Source: SpSt-583 sp034434015 (GTDB lineage: Bacteria > Chloroflexota > Anaerolineae > Anaerolineales > UBA6663). Taken from it: 64,000 nucleotides of DNA. Location: assembly GCA_034434015.1 (NCBI GenBank), contig DAOUAB010000229.1, forward strand, positions 1 through 64,000, written 5' to 3'. The translations under genes were made by a program, and so were the position numbers. Positions 8,510 through 16,842 of the stretch are shown piece by piece (the first letter of the stretch is position 1; every line of letters starts with the position of its first letter). Under the pieces are notes generated by a model. The model saw only the letters and a list, made by a program, of their open reading frames with translations, did not search any database and was not told the DNA's origin.

Positions 8510-8797
8510 ATGGAGCCCTTACAGGCGCTGTCCTTGATACTCGATCTGGCCACGGTTGGCCTGACGGTGGCGATGTTCCTGGCGCGTCCACGCGTTGGCG
8601 GCGCCATGGGGCAGGGGATCCAGATCCTCACCATTGGCTTCGTGGTGTTAGGCGTCGCATTTGTCACCGAAACTGGATTGTTCATCCTATCCCGCCTCAG
8701 TTTCCAGGCCAACGAAGTGATTCATCGCATGCTCATTGGGCTGGGGTTTGTCTTGATTATCTGGGGTTTTGGCGTGATGCGGCGCGCTTTCCAGTAG
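8510..8797 (+). CDS. Small integral membrane protein, unknown
   Basis: 95 residues with three hydrophobic segments (about 5-25, 37-60, 73-90) and almost no soluble part. A strong AGGAGG lies 7 bp before the ATG. It ends 9 bp before the methyltransferase gene, so the two are probably co-transcribed. No recognisable domain; the VGGAMGQG loop is glycine-rich. Confidence 0.7.
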   Translation: MEPLQALSLILDLATVGLTVAMFLARPRVGGAMGQGIQILTIGFVVLGVAFVTETGLFILSRLSFQANEVIHRMLIGLGFVLIIWGFGVMRRAFQ

Positions 8798-8806
8798 CCG
8801 GACGGA

Positions 8807-9430
8807 ATGGATATCTTTGAGAGTATCACGAACGGGATCGTCAGCGCCGGAGCAATTATCCTGCTGGGTGTGATCCTCGCGAGCTGGCTGGCGAGTTATC
8901 GCAGACCAAAGGCCAGGCCGGTTAGGTCGGGTGACTGGTTCTTCACGCTTCCCACGTGGGCGCAAATCGTCGGTGGAGTTGGTGCCTGCGTGCTCTTTGC
9001 CTATCTGGGCTATCTGTTGTGGCTTCCGCTCCCGCTGACTGTTTCGCCCCTCGTGTCATGGATATTGCAGGTTGCCGGGCTGGTGCTTTTTCTCGCGGGG
9101 TGGCTCCTGGTCTTGTGGGCGCGCTGGGCGCTCGGCGCGATGTATGGAGTCAGCACCAGTTTCGCCGCGCCGCTGCGAGCGCAACACCGGCTGATCCAGC
9201 ACGGGCCGTACGCGTTCGTCCGGCACCCGATGTACCTGGGCTACTGGCTTTTGCTGTTGGGCATCACCTTGGTGTACCGCGCGTGGACGCCGTTGTTGCT
9301 CCTGGTGATATGCCTGGCCTCGTTCTACAGGCGGGCACGGCGCGAGGAGCAAGTGCTAGCCGAGACATTCGGCGTAGAGTGGCAGGGCTACAAGGCAAGG
9401 ACAAAGTTTCTCATCCCCTGGGTGTATTGA
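8807..9430 (+). CDS. Isoprenylcysteine carboxyl methyltransferase-family membrane protein
   Basis: 207 residues, four to five transmembrane segments. The C-terminal half has the family hallmark GPYAFVRHPMYLGYW (about 129-143) followed by RREEQVLAETFG and YKARTKFLIPW, the SAM-binding pattern of ICMT/PEMT proteins. In bacteria these methylate small membrane or thiol substrates that are mostly unknown. Two related genes follow later in the window, so this family is unusually frequent here. Confidence 0.85.
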   Translation: MDIFESITNGIVSAGAIILLGVILASWLASYRRPKARPVRSGDWFFTLPTWAQIVGGVGACVLFAYLGYLLWLPLPLTVSPLVSWILQVAGLVLFLAGWLLVLWARWALGAMYGVSTSFAAPLRAQHRLIQHGPYAFVRHPMYLGYWLLLLGITLVYRAWTPLLLLVICLASFYRRARREEQVLAETFGVEWQGYKARTKFLIPWVY

Positions 9431-9465
9431 GGATGAGCAGTCAACCGGGAAAGGAGAGAGGATCG

Positions 9466-9912
9466 ATGAAACGACTCGCACTGTTCACCCTTCTCGTCGC
9501 GCTGTCCGCGATGTGGATCAGCGCCTGCGGCGCCGGCTCGTCCGGCCATGACCTGGAAATGGCACCAGCATCGGCCTTGCCGCAGAAGATGCAGGATGCT
9601 CCCACTCAGGTTCGCGAGGCCTATCAATTTGCGCTCGCCAACCAGGCGGTGCTGAAAAAGATCCCCTGCTATTGCGGTTGTGGTGTGGATGGGCACACCA
9701 GCGTCAAGGACTGTTTCGTTCAAGACGTTCGCGCCGACGGCACGGTGATCTGGGACGAAATGGGGCTGGGTTGAAGCATCTGCGTGGACATCGTGCGTGA
9801 CACGATGCGACTGATGCGGGAAGGCAAGTCGCTGGCCGAGATCCGCGCCTACGTTGACGGCTATTACAGCCAGTTCGGCCCGGCCACCGACACCGAACCG
9901 GTGACCCCATAG
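9466..9912 (+). CDS. PCYCGC lipoprotein, candidate selenoprotein (TGA = Sec103)
   Basis: 148 residues if the in-frame TGA at 9772-9774 is read as selenocysteine. The N-terminus is a lipoprotein signal with lipobox ISAC (Cys21). The family motif PCYCGC is at 67-72, then GHTSVKDCFV. In PCYCGC-family proteins a second motif, C-G-x-C followed by (L/V)(D/E)I, comes next; here it reads U-S-I-C-V-D-I, with TGA exactly at the first cysteine. The frame continues with family-like sequence (REGKSLAEIRAYVDGYY) to TAG. A SECIS-like hairpin follows the TGA. Likely an extracytoplasmic metal or thiol protein. The alternative is a nonsense mutation, but its neighbour shows the same pattern. Confidence 0.82.
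9789..9807 (+). promoter_or_regulatory. Bacterial SECIS-like hairpin in the PCYCGC gene
   Basis: CATCGTG and CACGATG form a perfect 7-bp stem closing the loop CGTGA. Exactly 21 nt separate the TGA from the loop, within the known bacterial range, and a G is among the first two loop bases as bacterial SECIS elements require. The hairpin lies inside the coding frame, as expected for bacterial SECIS. Confidence 0.72.
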
Positions 9913-9947
9913 AGAAGACTGACCCTCTAGCATAAAAAGGACGGCAA

Positions 9948-10430
9948 ATGTCTCGCTCAACTCGACCCCAAACCAGACCTGTCGGGCCGCTCGTCCTGAT
10001 CGGCGTTGGCCTGACGCTTCTGATCGGTGCAATCCTGATAAGCCTAGGGCTCTCCCCAACCCCGACGGTACCCACGGCTCCCCTTCAAGATTCTGCCGAG
10101 GACACGTTTCCAGAAATTCCCCGCGTCAGCCTCGCCGACGCCCGGACCGCCTTTGATGCCCAGTCCGCCGTGTTCGTGGACGTACGCGAGCCCGACCCTT
10201 ATACCGCCGGCCACATCCCGGGCGCGCGGTCTCTCCCGTTAGCGGAACTCGAGAGCCGCCTCGGCGAACTCAGCCGTTCGGATTGGATCATCACCTACTG
10301 CACCTGACCGGCCGAGGAGTCCAGCGCCCGTGCGGCGCGCATTCTCCTTGACAACGGCTTTACTAAGGTCACACCGATCCTCGGCGGCTTCCGCGCCTGG
10401 ACGGAAGCGGGTTATCCAGTGGAGCCGTAA
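9948..10430 (+). CDS. Membrane-anchored rhodanese, candidate selenoprotein (TGA = Sec120)
   Basis: 160 residues with TGA at 10305-10307 read as selenocysteine. One N-terminal membrane helix (about 13-36), then a rhodanese domain with VFVDVREPDPYTAGHIPGA (75-93). The active-site loop reads ITYCTU-PAEESSARAA: Cys118 is at the usual sulfurtransferase position and Sec120 replaces the second cysteine of the Y-C-x-C-P-x-E-x-(S/T)SAR variant loop. The frame continues with the normal C-terminus (GGFRAWTEAGYPVEP) to TAA, so the gene is complete apart from the TGA. The domain probably faces the outside of the membrane. It lies 35 bp after the PCYCGC gene, in the same direction. Confidence 0.83.
10324..10338 (+). 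promoter_or_regulatory. Bacterial SECIS-like hairpin in the rhodanese gene
   Basis: GCGCC and GGCGC form a perfect stem closing loop CGTGC; flanking GGAG and CTCC can add a lower stem across an internal loop. The TGA-to-loop distance is 21 nt, the same as in the upstream gene, and four of five loop bases (CGTG) are identical. Independent sequences giving the same geometry argue for a functional element. Confidence 0.72.
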
Positions 10431-10503
10431 ATTATCGCCCGACCGGCGCCGCCTCTCTATCAGCACCGGCATCGTTCATTCACAGTCGCCGGAGACGAGA
10501 TTG

Positions 10504-11094
10504 ATGAAACTGTTTCTGCTACTTTATTTCAGCGCCTTCTTCCTCACCGCTTTCGTGTGGCGCTCTTTCCTGGTCTGGAAACGTACAGGCGTGAACCCAT
10601 ACCAACTTGGGAACACCGACAGCGCCCATGACTTCGTCGGCCGGCTTTTCAGGCTGACCATGATTGTGATTGCCGTCATCGTCATCACCTATGCAGCTTC
10701 GGATAGCGCCTATGAGTTGTTGACCCCAATCCCATGGCTGGGCCATCCGTTGCTGACGTGGGTTGGGACGGTACTGCTCGTGCTGGCGCTGGTCTGGATG
10801 CTGATCGCGCAGGCACAGATGGGGAATGCCTGGCGCATCGGTATTGACGCTGACACAAGGACAGAACTCGTGCAGACCGGCCTGTTCGCTGTCTCGCGCA
10901 ACCCGATTTTCCTCTCGATGCTGGTGATGCTGCTTGGCCTGCTTCTCGTCCTGCCTAGCGCCGCGAGCCTGGCGGTCAGCGTATTGGGCGCGGCGCTGAT
11001 TCACATTCAAATCCGGCTCGAAGAGGAGCACCTGGCCCGATTACATGGGGAAGCCTATCGCGCCTATTGCCGCCGCGTGCGGCGCTGGCTGTAG
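10504..11094 (+). CDS. Isoprenylcysteine carboxyl methyltransferase-like membrane protein (second)
   Basis: 196 residues with five hydrophobic segments. The C-terminal catalytic region shows TGLFAVSRNPIFLSM and later IRLEEEHLARLHGEAYRAY, the ICMT-type pattern in which R-N/H-P precedes the membrane segment and a basic EE-x-x-L stretch ends the protein. His of the common RHPMY is replaced by Asn (SRNPIF), as in part of the family. It follows the selenoprotein pair by 73 bp in the same direction. Substrate unknown. Confidence 0.8.
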   Translation: MKLFLLLYFSAFFLTAFVWRSFLVWKRTGVNPYQLGNTDSAHDFVGRLFRLTMIVIAVIVITYAASDSAYELLTPIPWLGHPLLTWVGTVLLVLALVWMLIAQAQMGNAWRIGIDADTRTELVQTGLFAVSRNPIFLSMLVMLLGLLLVLPSAASLAVSVLGAALIHIQIRLEEEHLARLHGEAYRAYCRRVRRWL

Positions 11095-11107
11095 GCGCCT
11101 GGCAGAT

Positions 11108-11533
11108 ATGGACCGGTGGCACGGTGCGATCGAGAACGGGAGGAGCGCCCGCGTAACGAATGACGCGCCCGCCAACCGCTACCATTCTCGGTGCGGGTTT
11201 CGACGAATCGTCATCCTGCTGGCCTTTTTGGCCGGCCTTATCGCGGTTGCCCCGCCGGGCCTGTGCCCGTGCTGGCTCATCGCGGACGTGCGAACCTATC
11301 ATCCACACCCGGACGGCCAGCCCGACCGCCCCCACACGCACGATTACTTATTCGAGTTGTTCCATGCGCAACCGGTGGCAGCTTTGCCTGGGCCACCGAT
11401 AACGATTGGCGATCTAATGCTGGCGCTGATCGGCGCCGGTGTGTGGCGGCACCTCAGCCACCGGGCCTGGCCCGCGCAAGGCTGGGCGACGCCCCCGCCC
11501 ACTCCGCCCCCACGCCTCGCGGCCTCCTGCTGA
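11108..11533 (+). CDS. Hypothetical membrane protein with His/Pro-rich loop
   Basis: 141 residues. A hydrophobic segment with cysteines (PPGLCPCWLI, about 50-57) is followed by a His-rich exposed stretch (YHPHPDGQPDRPHTHD) and a second hydrophobic segment. Several histidines and the CPC suggest metal binding, fitting the neighbouring copper genes, but no family is recognised. The start is uncertain; the first plausible ATG after the upstream stop was chosen. Codon usage looks coding. Confidence 0.5.
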   Translation: MDRWHGAIENGRSARVTNDAPANRYHSRCGFRRIVILLAFLAGLIAVAPPGLCPCWLIADVRTYHPHPDGQPDRPHTHDYLFELFHAQPVAALPGPPITIGDLMLALIGAGVWRHLSHRAWPAQGWATPPPTPPPRLAASC

Positions 11534-11584
11534 AGTTCATCGTCTACCCTTTCATGTTTTCGCTAACTGCCAGGAGGCTTGACT

Positions 11585-12178
11585 ATGTTCCGCAAACTCA
11601 TCCCAGCTCTAAGCGCACTGCTGCTGCTTGGCGTCTTGCTTATCCCGCATCCGGCTTCGGCCCACGAAGAAGTCACCGTCGGCGACTACACGCTCGAAAT
11701 CGGCTGGGTGAATGAGCCGGTGTTGCTGGGGGAAACCAATGGCGTCTTCCTGAGTGTCAGGAACACCGAAACTAAAGAACCCGTCGAGAGTCTCACGACC
11801 CTGCAAGTCGCCGTCGCCACGGGCGGCCAAACCCGCGACCTGGAACTGCACCCGCTCGGCGAGGATGCGCCCGGCCAGTATGCCGCCGACTTCATCCCCA
11901 CCGTGCGCGGCACGTACACGGTGAAGCTCACCGGCAAGATCGAAGAGCAGGACGTGGACCTGGAGCAAGAAATCGAAGAAGTCGGGCTGGCCGAAGACTA
12001 TCAATTCCCAATCGTCTTGCCTTCTCTGCCTGAGATGAACCAACAACTCACCGCCCTGCAAGCCGAGAACCAGGCGCTGCGGGCCTCCGCCACGCTCAAC
12101 CAATGGCTAGCCATTGGAGGCATCATCGTCGGGCTGGCCGGGCTGGCGGTGGGCGTCGTCAGCCTGCGCCGGAAATAA
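11585..12178 (+). CDS. Exported membrane-anchored protein of the copper block
   Basis: 197 residues. Cleavable signal ending PASAHEE, an extracytoplasmic beta-rich domain (about 28-145), a short coiled-coil (MNQQLTALQAENQALRAS) and a C-terminal membrane helix followed by RRK. AGGAGG precedes the ATG by 7 bp. The mature N-terminus HEE recalls copper-site histidines of CopC-like proteins. It sits 4 bp before the CopC-CopD fusion, so it is almost certainly in the same operon; such proteins commonly precede copper-resistance genes. Specific function unknown. Confidence 0.8.
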   Translation: MFRKLIPALSALLLLGVLLIPHPASAHEEVTVGDYTLEIGWVNEPVLLGETNGVFLSVRNTETKEPVESLTTLQVAVATGGQTRDLELHPLGEDAPGQYAADFIPTVRGTYTVKLTGKIEEQDVDLEQEIEEVGLAEDYQFPIVLPSLPEMNQQLTALQAENQALRASATLNQWLAIGGIIVGLAGLAVGVVSLRRK

Positions 12179-12182
12179 GGCG

Positions 12183-14936
12183 ATGAAGGCGCGCCGGCAT
12201 TTTCTCATCGTGTGGGTGGCGGTCAGCGCATTGGCACTGCTCTGGGCGAGGGCGATTCCAGCCTTCGCCCATGCCGTGCTCCTCTCCGCTGACCCGGCCC
12301 CCAACACCCTCCTCGACACCGCGCCGGCTCAAGTTCGGCTTCTTCTGACCGAGCCGGTGGCGCCCGCCTTTAGCCGGATCGCCGTCTTCGACCAATCCGG
12401 CCGGCAAGTGGACAACGGCGATTTGAAATCGGACAGCGACGATGGCACGGCGCCCGTCGTGACTCTGCCCCCGCTTTCCAGTGGGACGTATCTCGTCAGT
12501 TGGGAAGTGCTCTCCACCGTGGACGGCCACACGACCAGCGGCAGTTTTCCGTTCGGGGTGGGAGTTGCCCAACTGACCTCCGCGCCCGGCTCGGTTTCAT
12601 CCACCGCGCAGCGGCCGACCCCGTTCAGCACCGGCGCGCGCTGGTTCAACCTGACCGGACTCGCGTTACTACTGGGCCTCCTCACCTTCCGCCTGTTGGT
12701 CTGGAACCCGGCCTTCAAGGGCGTTGAGCTGAATGAAGCCGATGAGCGACTTGACTTGGCATTTGGACGCGCGAGCCTGAAAGTGGGCATCGCCGGGTTA
12801 GCGTTGGTGGGATTGGGCTTGATTTTTACCCTGATCGCGCAGGCCGCCAGGATAAACCTGTTGAGCTTCGACAACCTGAGAACTTGGCTGGGTACGCAAT
12901 TCGGCTCACTGTGGTTGGTTCGCTTTTTAGTGACGACGACGGTGGGCTTTGCCATGGCAGATCTATACGTCGGGTTGGGAGAAGGCCGTCGAGGCTTACG
13001 CGGCTGGGAATGGTGGGCCGGACTGGCGGCGTTGATTGGCCTCGCGCTGACAACCGCCTTGGTGAGTCACAGCGCCGCCCTTACTCAGGATACCCAACAG
13101 GCCATCGCGGTGGATGTCGTGCATGTCCTGGCTGCCGGGGTCTGGGTGGGGGGCCTGCTTCAACTGGCGCTTGGGCTGTGGATGGGACGGTCATTCCCGG
13201 CGAACTCGCGGGCGTGGCTCAACTTGAGCCTCTCGCTCAACTTCTCGGCGCTGGCGGCGGGCGCGGTGGGCGCGCTGCTGGTCAGCGGAAGCTACCTGGC
13301 CTGGAAACACGTCGGGAGTTGGACCGCGCTCTTCGGCACAGCGTATGGCCTGACCTTGCTCGCCAAGCTAGCGCTGGCTGTGCCCGCCTTCAGCATCGCG
13401 GCGGTCAATCTCTTGATCATCAAGCCCAGGCTGGACGCGGCCCTCGACCATCCCGAAGCAGCTTCGGCGCTCACGCTGCAACAGCGCTTTGGGCGGCTGG
13501 TGCGCGCGGAAGGTGTATTCGCCTTGCTGGTCCTCGCCGCGGCCGGCCTACTCACCGACCTGCAACGCGGGCAAGATGCGCCCCTGCTGTCCAGCCAGGC
13601 CGAGAAGGTCACGCTGGCGCAACCCGCCGAAGACTTGAACATCTCGCTCAGCCTCGAACCGGCGCTCGTCGGGCAGAACACGTTTGATGTGTACGTGACG
13701 GATGCCAGCGGCCAGCCGGTCGCGGACGCCAAAGAAGTATCGCTGCGTTTCACGTTCTTGGGCCAATCCATCGGCACGGCCGAAGCCAACGCGCCATCAT
13801 CCGGCGATGGACATTACCGCGTGGATGGCGGCTATCTGAGTCTGGCAGGGCCGTGGCAGGTGGAAGTCGCGGTGCGCCGTTCCGAGGCGTTCGACGTTTT
13901 CGCCGCATACCGCGTGGAAGCCGGTCTGAGCGGGGCGATTCAGCCGGTAGGTGGGCAGGCCGGTCTGATTGAGCAACTAACCAAGTTCCTGACCCGCAGC
14001 GGCGGCGCGGCGACGGGCGTCTTTCTCGTGTTGTTCGCCGTCACCTGGTCACTCCTCGCCGGCCGCGCCGCGAAGGAGGACTGGCAGTTGGTGCTGCTAT
14101 TCCTGCCGAGCCTGCTTGCTTTTTGGATTGGGGGAGTCCAGCTGTTCACCTTCGTCCGCGAGTTCACGCCCGCGAAGTTTGTGACCAATCCCATCTTGCC
14201 CGACTCGGCCTCCATCACGCGCGGGCAGGAACTCTACCAGGCCAACTGTGTGACGTGTCACGGCCCGGAAGGGCGCGGCGATGGCCCAGGGGCCATTGGC
14301 CTCACCCCGCCGCCCGCCGACTTCACCGCCGGGCATACGGAGAGCCACCCGGATGGCGACCTGTATTATTGGATCAAAGAAGGGATCAAGGACACCGCCA
14401 TGCCAGCGTTCGGAGACCAGTTCGACGATGAAGACATTTGGCACTTAGTCAACTACGTCCGCCGGTTGAGCGCACAGGAATACCAACCACCCGGGCCCGG
14501 CACATCATCGCCAGGGGTCAGTGATTCGCAGGCTGTGCTGTTCTTGCAGCAAGTCGAGGGAGTGATGAATCAGTTCGCCTCCATGGAGGCAGTGGAAGTA
14601 CTTCGCGATGACAGTGGCGTCGTGACCGCTACCATAATCGCATATCCCCATTTCAATTTCAGCCGTGAGGCCATTGACGTGCAGTTTGGGCCGACGAGCG
14701 AGTTGAGTGGTCAAAGCCAAGCCCGGCAGACCGTCACATTTGCCGTCGGGACTGGCGACTTGCGCTATGACTACGTCTTGGAGGTGGACCCCGCCACGCT
14801 GCGGATTGTCCGCTGGACAATGGATGGACCGAATCACCACATGATGACCGAATACACGACCTATCATCTGCCCGCAACCGTCACCCCGCCATCGGAACTG
14901 TTTGCGCCTACGGCCACGCCCATCGGTACTCCTTAG
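12183..14936 (+). CDS. CopC-CopD-cytochrome c fusion protein
   Basis: 917-residue multidomain protein. A signal peptide ends at FAHAVLLSADPAP, giving mature His1 as in CopC; the CopC domain (about 28-125) keeps EVLSTVDGHTTSG. A CopD domain with about eight membrane helices follows (150-470), then a beta domain (485-600) and two further helices. A class I cytochrome c domain has CVTCHG (Cys689, Cys692, His693) and a candidate Met ligand in TAMPAFG. A C-terminal beta domain of about 130 residues has no name I know. The combination suggests copper uptake or copper reduction coupled to an electron carrier. The fusion of all three parts is unusual. Confidence 0.9.
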   Translation: MKARRHFLIVWVAVSALALLWARAIPAFAHAVLLSADPAPNTLLDTAPAQVRLLLTEPVAPAFSRIAVFDQSGRQVDNGDLKSDSDDGTAPVVTLPPLSSGTYLVSWEVLSTVDGHTTSGSFPFGVGVAQLTSAPGSVSSTAQRPTPFSTGARWFNLTGLALLLGLLTFRLLVWNPAFKGVELNEADERLDLAFGRASLKVGIAGLALVGLGLIFTLIAQAARINLLSFDNLRTWLGTQFGSLWLVRFLVTTTVGFAMADLYVGLGEGRRGLRGWEWWAGLAALIGLALTTALVSHSAALTQDTQQAIAVDVVHVLAAGVWVGGLLQLALGLWMGRSFPANSRAWLNLSLSLNFSALAAGAVGALLVSGSYLAWKHVGSWTALFGTAYGLTLLAKLALAVPAFSIAAVNLLIIKPRLDAALDHPEAASALTLQQRFGRLVRAEGVFALLVLAAAGLLTDLQRGQDAPLLSSQAEKVTLAQPAEDLNISLSLEPALVGQNTFDVYVTDASGQPVADAKEVSLRFTFLGQSIGTAEANAPSSGDGHYRVDGGYLSLAGPWQVEVAVRRSEAFDVFAAYRVEAGLSGAIQPVGGQAGLIEQLTKFLTRSGGAATGVFLVLFAVTWSLLAGRAAKEDWQLVLLFLPSLLAFWIGGVQLFTFVREFTPAKFVTNPILPDSASITRGQELYQANCVTCHGPEGRGDGPGAIGLTPPPADFTAGHTESHPDGDLYYWIKEGIKDTAMPAFGDQFDDEDIWHLVNYVRRLSAQEYQPPGPGTSSPGVSDSQAVLFLQQVEGVMNQFASMEAVEVLRDDSGVVTATIIAYPHFNFSREAIDVQFGPTSELSGQSQARQTVTFAVGTGDLRYDYVLEVDPATLRIVRWTMDGPNHHMMTEYTTYHLPATVTPPSELFAPTATPIGTP

Positions 14937-15054
14937 AGGCGATCATAATCACGGTTGAGCGCGCAGGAGCACCAACGCGTCCTGAGAAGAGGAACACCTG
15001 ACTCGCCTGTTGGCGCAACGTGCGGCGGTGGCTCTAAAACAAGGAGAAGAGTTG

Positions 15055-15660
15055 ATGGAACAGACGACAAAGAAAAAGAAGCCTGCCGGGGCGCGCCGCA
15101 AGGTCCGCCGACGCCGGACGATCACGGGAACGACTGTCGTTAGCGTCATCCTGCTGGCCGTGGTCGGTATCGTGGCGCTCGCCGTCTACCAAACCTTAGC
15201 GGCCCGGGCGGAAGCCTCAAAGCCGATTGAGGGCGTCGAACAATTCCCCGCGCTCGAGCGCGGTCACGTGCAGGGAGCCGTCGCTTACGCACAGACGCCC
15301 CCGGTCGGTGGTCCGCACGAGCCGGCGTGGCAGAACTGTGGCGCATACACTCAGCCCCTCCAGAACGAGAACGCCGTTCACTCGCTCGAACACGGCGCGG
15401 TATGGATCACCTACCGGCCTGATCTCCCCGCCGCTGAAATCCAGCAACTTCAGGATCTGGCTCGGCAGAGCGGCTATCGCCTGCTCAGCCCGTACCCAGA
15501 CTTGCCCAGTCCAATTGTGATCTCCGCGTGGGGCTATCAACTCAAATTGGAACGGGCCGACGATCCCCGGCTGATGCGCTTCATCCAGAAGTATGAACTG
15601 AGCCCGCTGGCGCCGGAGCCGGGCGCGCCCTGCACCGGTGGTGTTGGACAGCCGGGCTAG
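15055..15660 (+). CDS. DUF3105 membrane-anchored protein
   Basis: 201 residues. A strongly basic N-terminus (residues 1-22) precedes one membrane helix (24-45); the rest is extracytoplasmic. The DUF3105 hallmark is present: AYAQTPPVGGPHEP and NAVHSLEHGAVWITY, with the conserved His residues and one Cys (QNCGAY). DUF3105 has no established activity; the clustered His/Cys residues and the copper neighbours suggest metal binding. AAGGAGAAG precedes the ATG. Confidence 0.88.
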   Translation: MEQTTKKKKPAGARRKVRRRRTITGTTVVSVILLAVVGIVALAVYQTLAARAEASKPIEGVEQFPALERGHVQGAVAYAQTPPVGGPHEPAWQNCGAYTQPLQNENAVHSLEHGAVWITYRPDLPAAEIQQLQDLARQSGYRLLSPYPDLPSPIVISAWGYQLKLERADDPRLMRFIQKYELSPLAPEPGAPCTGGVGQPG

Positions 15661-15665
15661 GAGAC

Positions 15666-16352
15666 ATGAGGATGACGACTGAACAAATGCCCGCCGAGTC
15701 GCCCTCGCCCCGCGCCGTGCTCGCATTTGACGCGAGCGTGCTCGCGTCATTTGGCGCGTTGCTGGTGATTGTGGCGGTGCTCGCCTTCTGGCTGGGCGCG
15801 CGGCAAAACCTCGCGCCCAGCGCGAGCTCCCCGGACGTGGGCTTCGCCCGCGATATGATGAGGCACCACGCGCAGGCGGTGGATATGGCGACGCTATTGC
15901 GCGACCGCACCGACGACCCTGAGATGCGCCAGCTCGCGCTCGACATCATGCTGACGCAGCAGGCGCAGATCGGCCAGATGCAGGGCTGGCTGACGGTGTG
16001 GAATTTACCCATCGCCAGTACCGACCCGGCCATGGCGTGGATGGGCATGCCGGCTGGCTACTCAATGCCCGGCATGGCGACGCGCGAACAGATCAACCAG
16101 CTGGCGGGCCTGAAAGGCGTGGCGGCGGACGGACTGTTCCTGCAGTTGATGATCCCGCATCATCGCGGCGGCGTGATCATGGGACAGGGCGCGCTGGAAC
16201 GCGCGCAACAGCCCCAGGTCCGCCGGCTGGCTCAGTCCATCGTGGACGCGCAGACGAGCGAGATCGCCTATATGCAAGACCTGTTACGGCGCAAAGGTTT
16301 CCCGCCCGTGCCCGATGAGCCGGTGATGAACCATCAAAACATGTCGCCATGA
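15666..16352 (+). CDS. DUF305 family protein, ferritin-like fold
   Basis: 228 residues with an N-terminal membrane anchor (about 28-48). The DUF305 pattern is duplicated: FARDMMRHHAQAVDMA near 61-76 and MIPHHRGGVIMGQGALE near 162-178, each followed by a helix with Q-x-x-Q-I/EI and Met residues. These HH/Met helices form a four-helix bundle that binds metals, often copper or silver. The start overlaps neither neighbour and follows DUF3105 by 5 bp, indicating one operon. Confidence 0.9.
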   Translation: MRMTTEQMPAESPSPRAVLAFDASVLASFGALLVIVAVLAFWLGARQNLAPSASSPDVGFARDMMRHHAQAVDMATLLRDRTDDPEMRQLALDIMLTQQAQIGQMQGWLTVWNLPIASTDPAMAWMGMPAGYSMPGMATREQINQLAGLKGVAADGLFLQLMIPHHRGGVIMGQGALERAQQPQVRRLAQSIVDAQTSEIAYMQDLLRRKGFPPVPDEPVMNHQNMSP

Positions 16353-16374
16353 GGCCGCAAGGTGGAAGAACCCG

Positions 16375-16809
16375 ATGAAAGTCAAAACCATCATCTTCGT
16401 CCGCACGCTCTTAGGTATCCTGCTCGGATTGTCCGCATGTTCTTCCCCGGCGCTTAGCGTCAGCGACGGGTGGTCGCGCCCGGCTGCAGCGGGCAACAAC
16501 GGCGCCGCCTACTTCATCATTCGCAACGGCACAGTCCACGCCGATACACTCCTCGGCGTAACAACCGATAGCGCCGGGCAGGCCGAGATGCACATGACCA
16601 TGGTGGACGCCAATAACGTCATGTCCATGCACCCACAGGCGACCGTTGACATCCCCGCGGGCGGCACGGTGGAGTTCAAGCCCGGCGGTCTGCACGTCAT
16701 GCTCATCGAGCTGAAGCAAGATCTCAAGGCCGGCGATGTTTATTCGCTGACTCTGCGGTTCCGCAACGCCGGTGACGTCCCCGTTACTATCACGGTCCAG
16801 GACCAATGA
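16375..16809 (+). CDS. PCu(A)C copper chaperone lipoprotein
   Basis: 144 residues, lipobox LSAC (Cys22). The copper-binding motif H-M-x10-M-x21-H-x-M is visible as EMHMTM, MSMHP and GGLHVMLI. Proteins of this family carry Cu(I) in the periplasm or at the cell surface, typically to cytochrome oxidase. Lipid anchoring suits an organism lacking a soluble periplasmic pool. It follows the DUF305 gene by 22 bp. Confidence 0.93.
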   Translation: MKVKTIIFVRTLLGILLGLSACSSPALSVSDGWSRPAAAGNNGAAYFIIRNGTVHADTLLGVTTDSAGQAEMHMTMVDANNVMSMHPQATVDIPAGGTVEFKPGGLHVMLIELKQDLKAGDVYSLTLRFRNAGDVPVTITVQDQ

Positions 16810-16842
16810 TTCCACATCTCTTCACGACGATCTGGAGGCCAA

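Noticed and set aside
11520..11570. TGA after a Cys at the end of the His-rich membrane protein as another Sec codon
   Set aside because: The extended frame adds only nine residues without homology.
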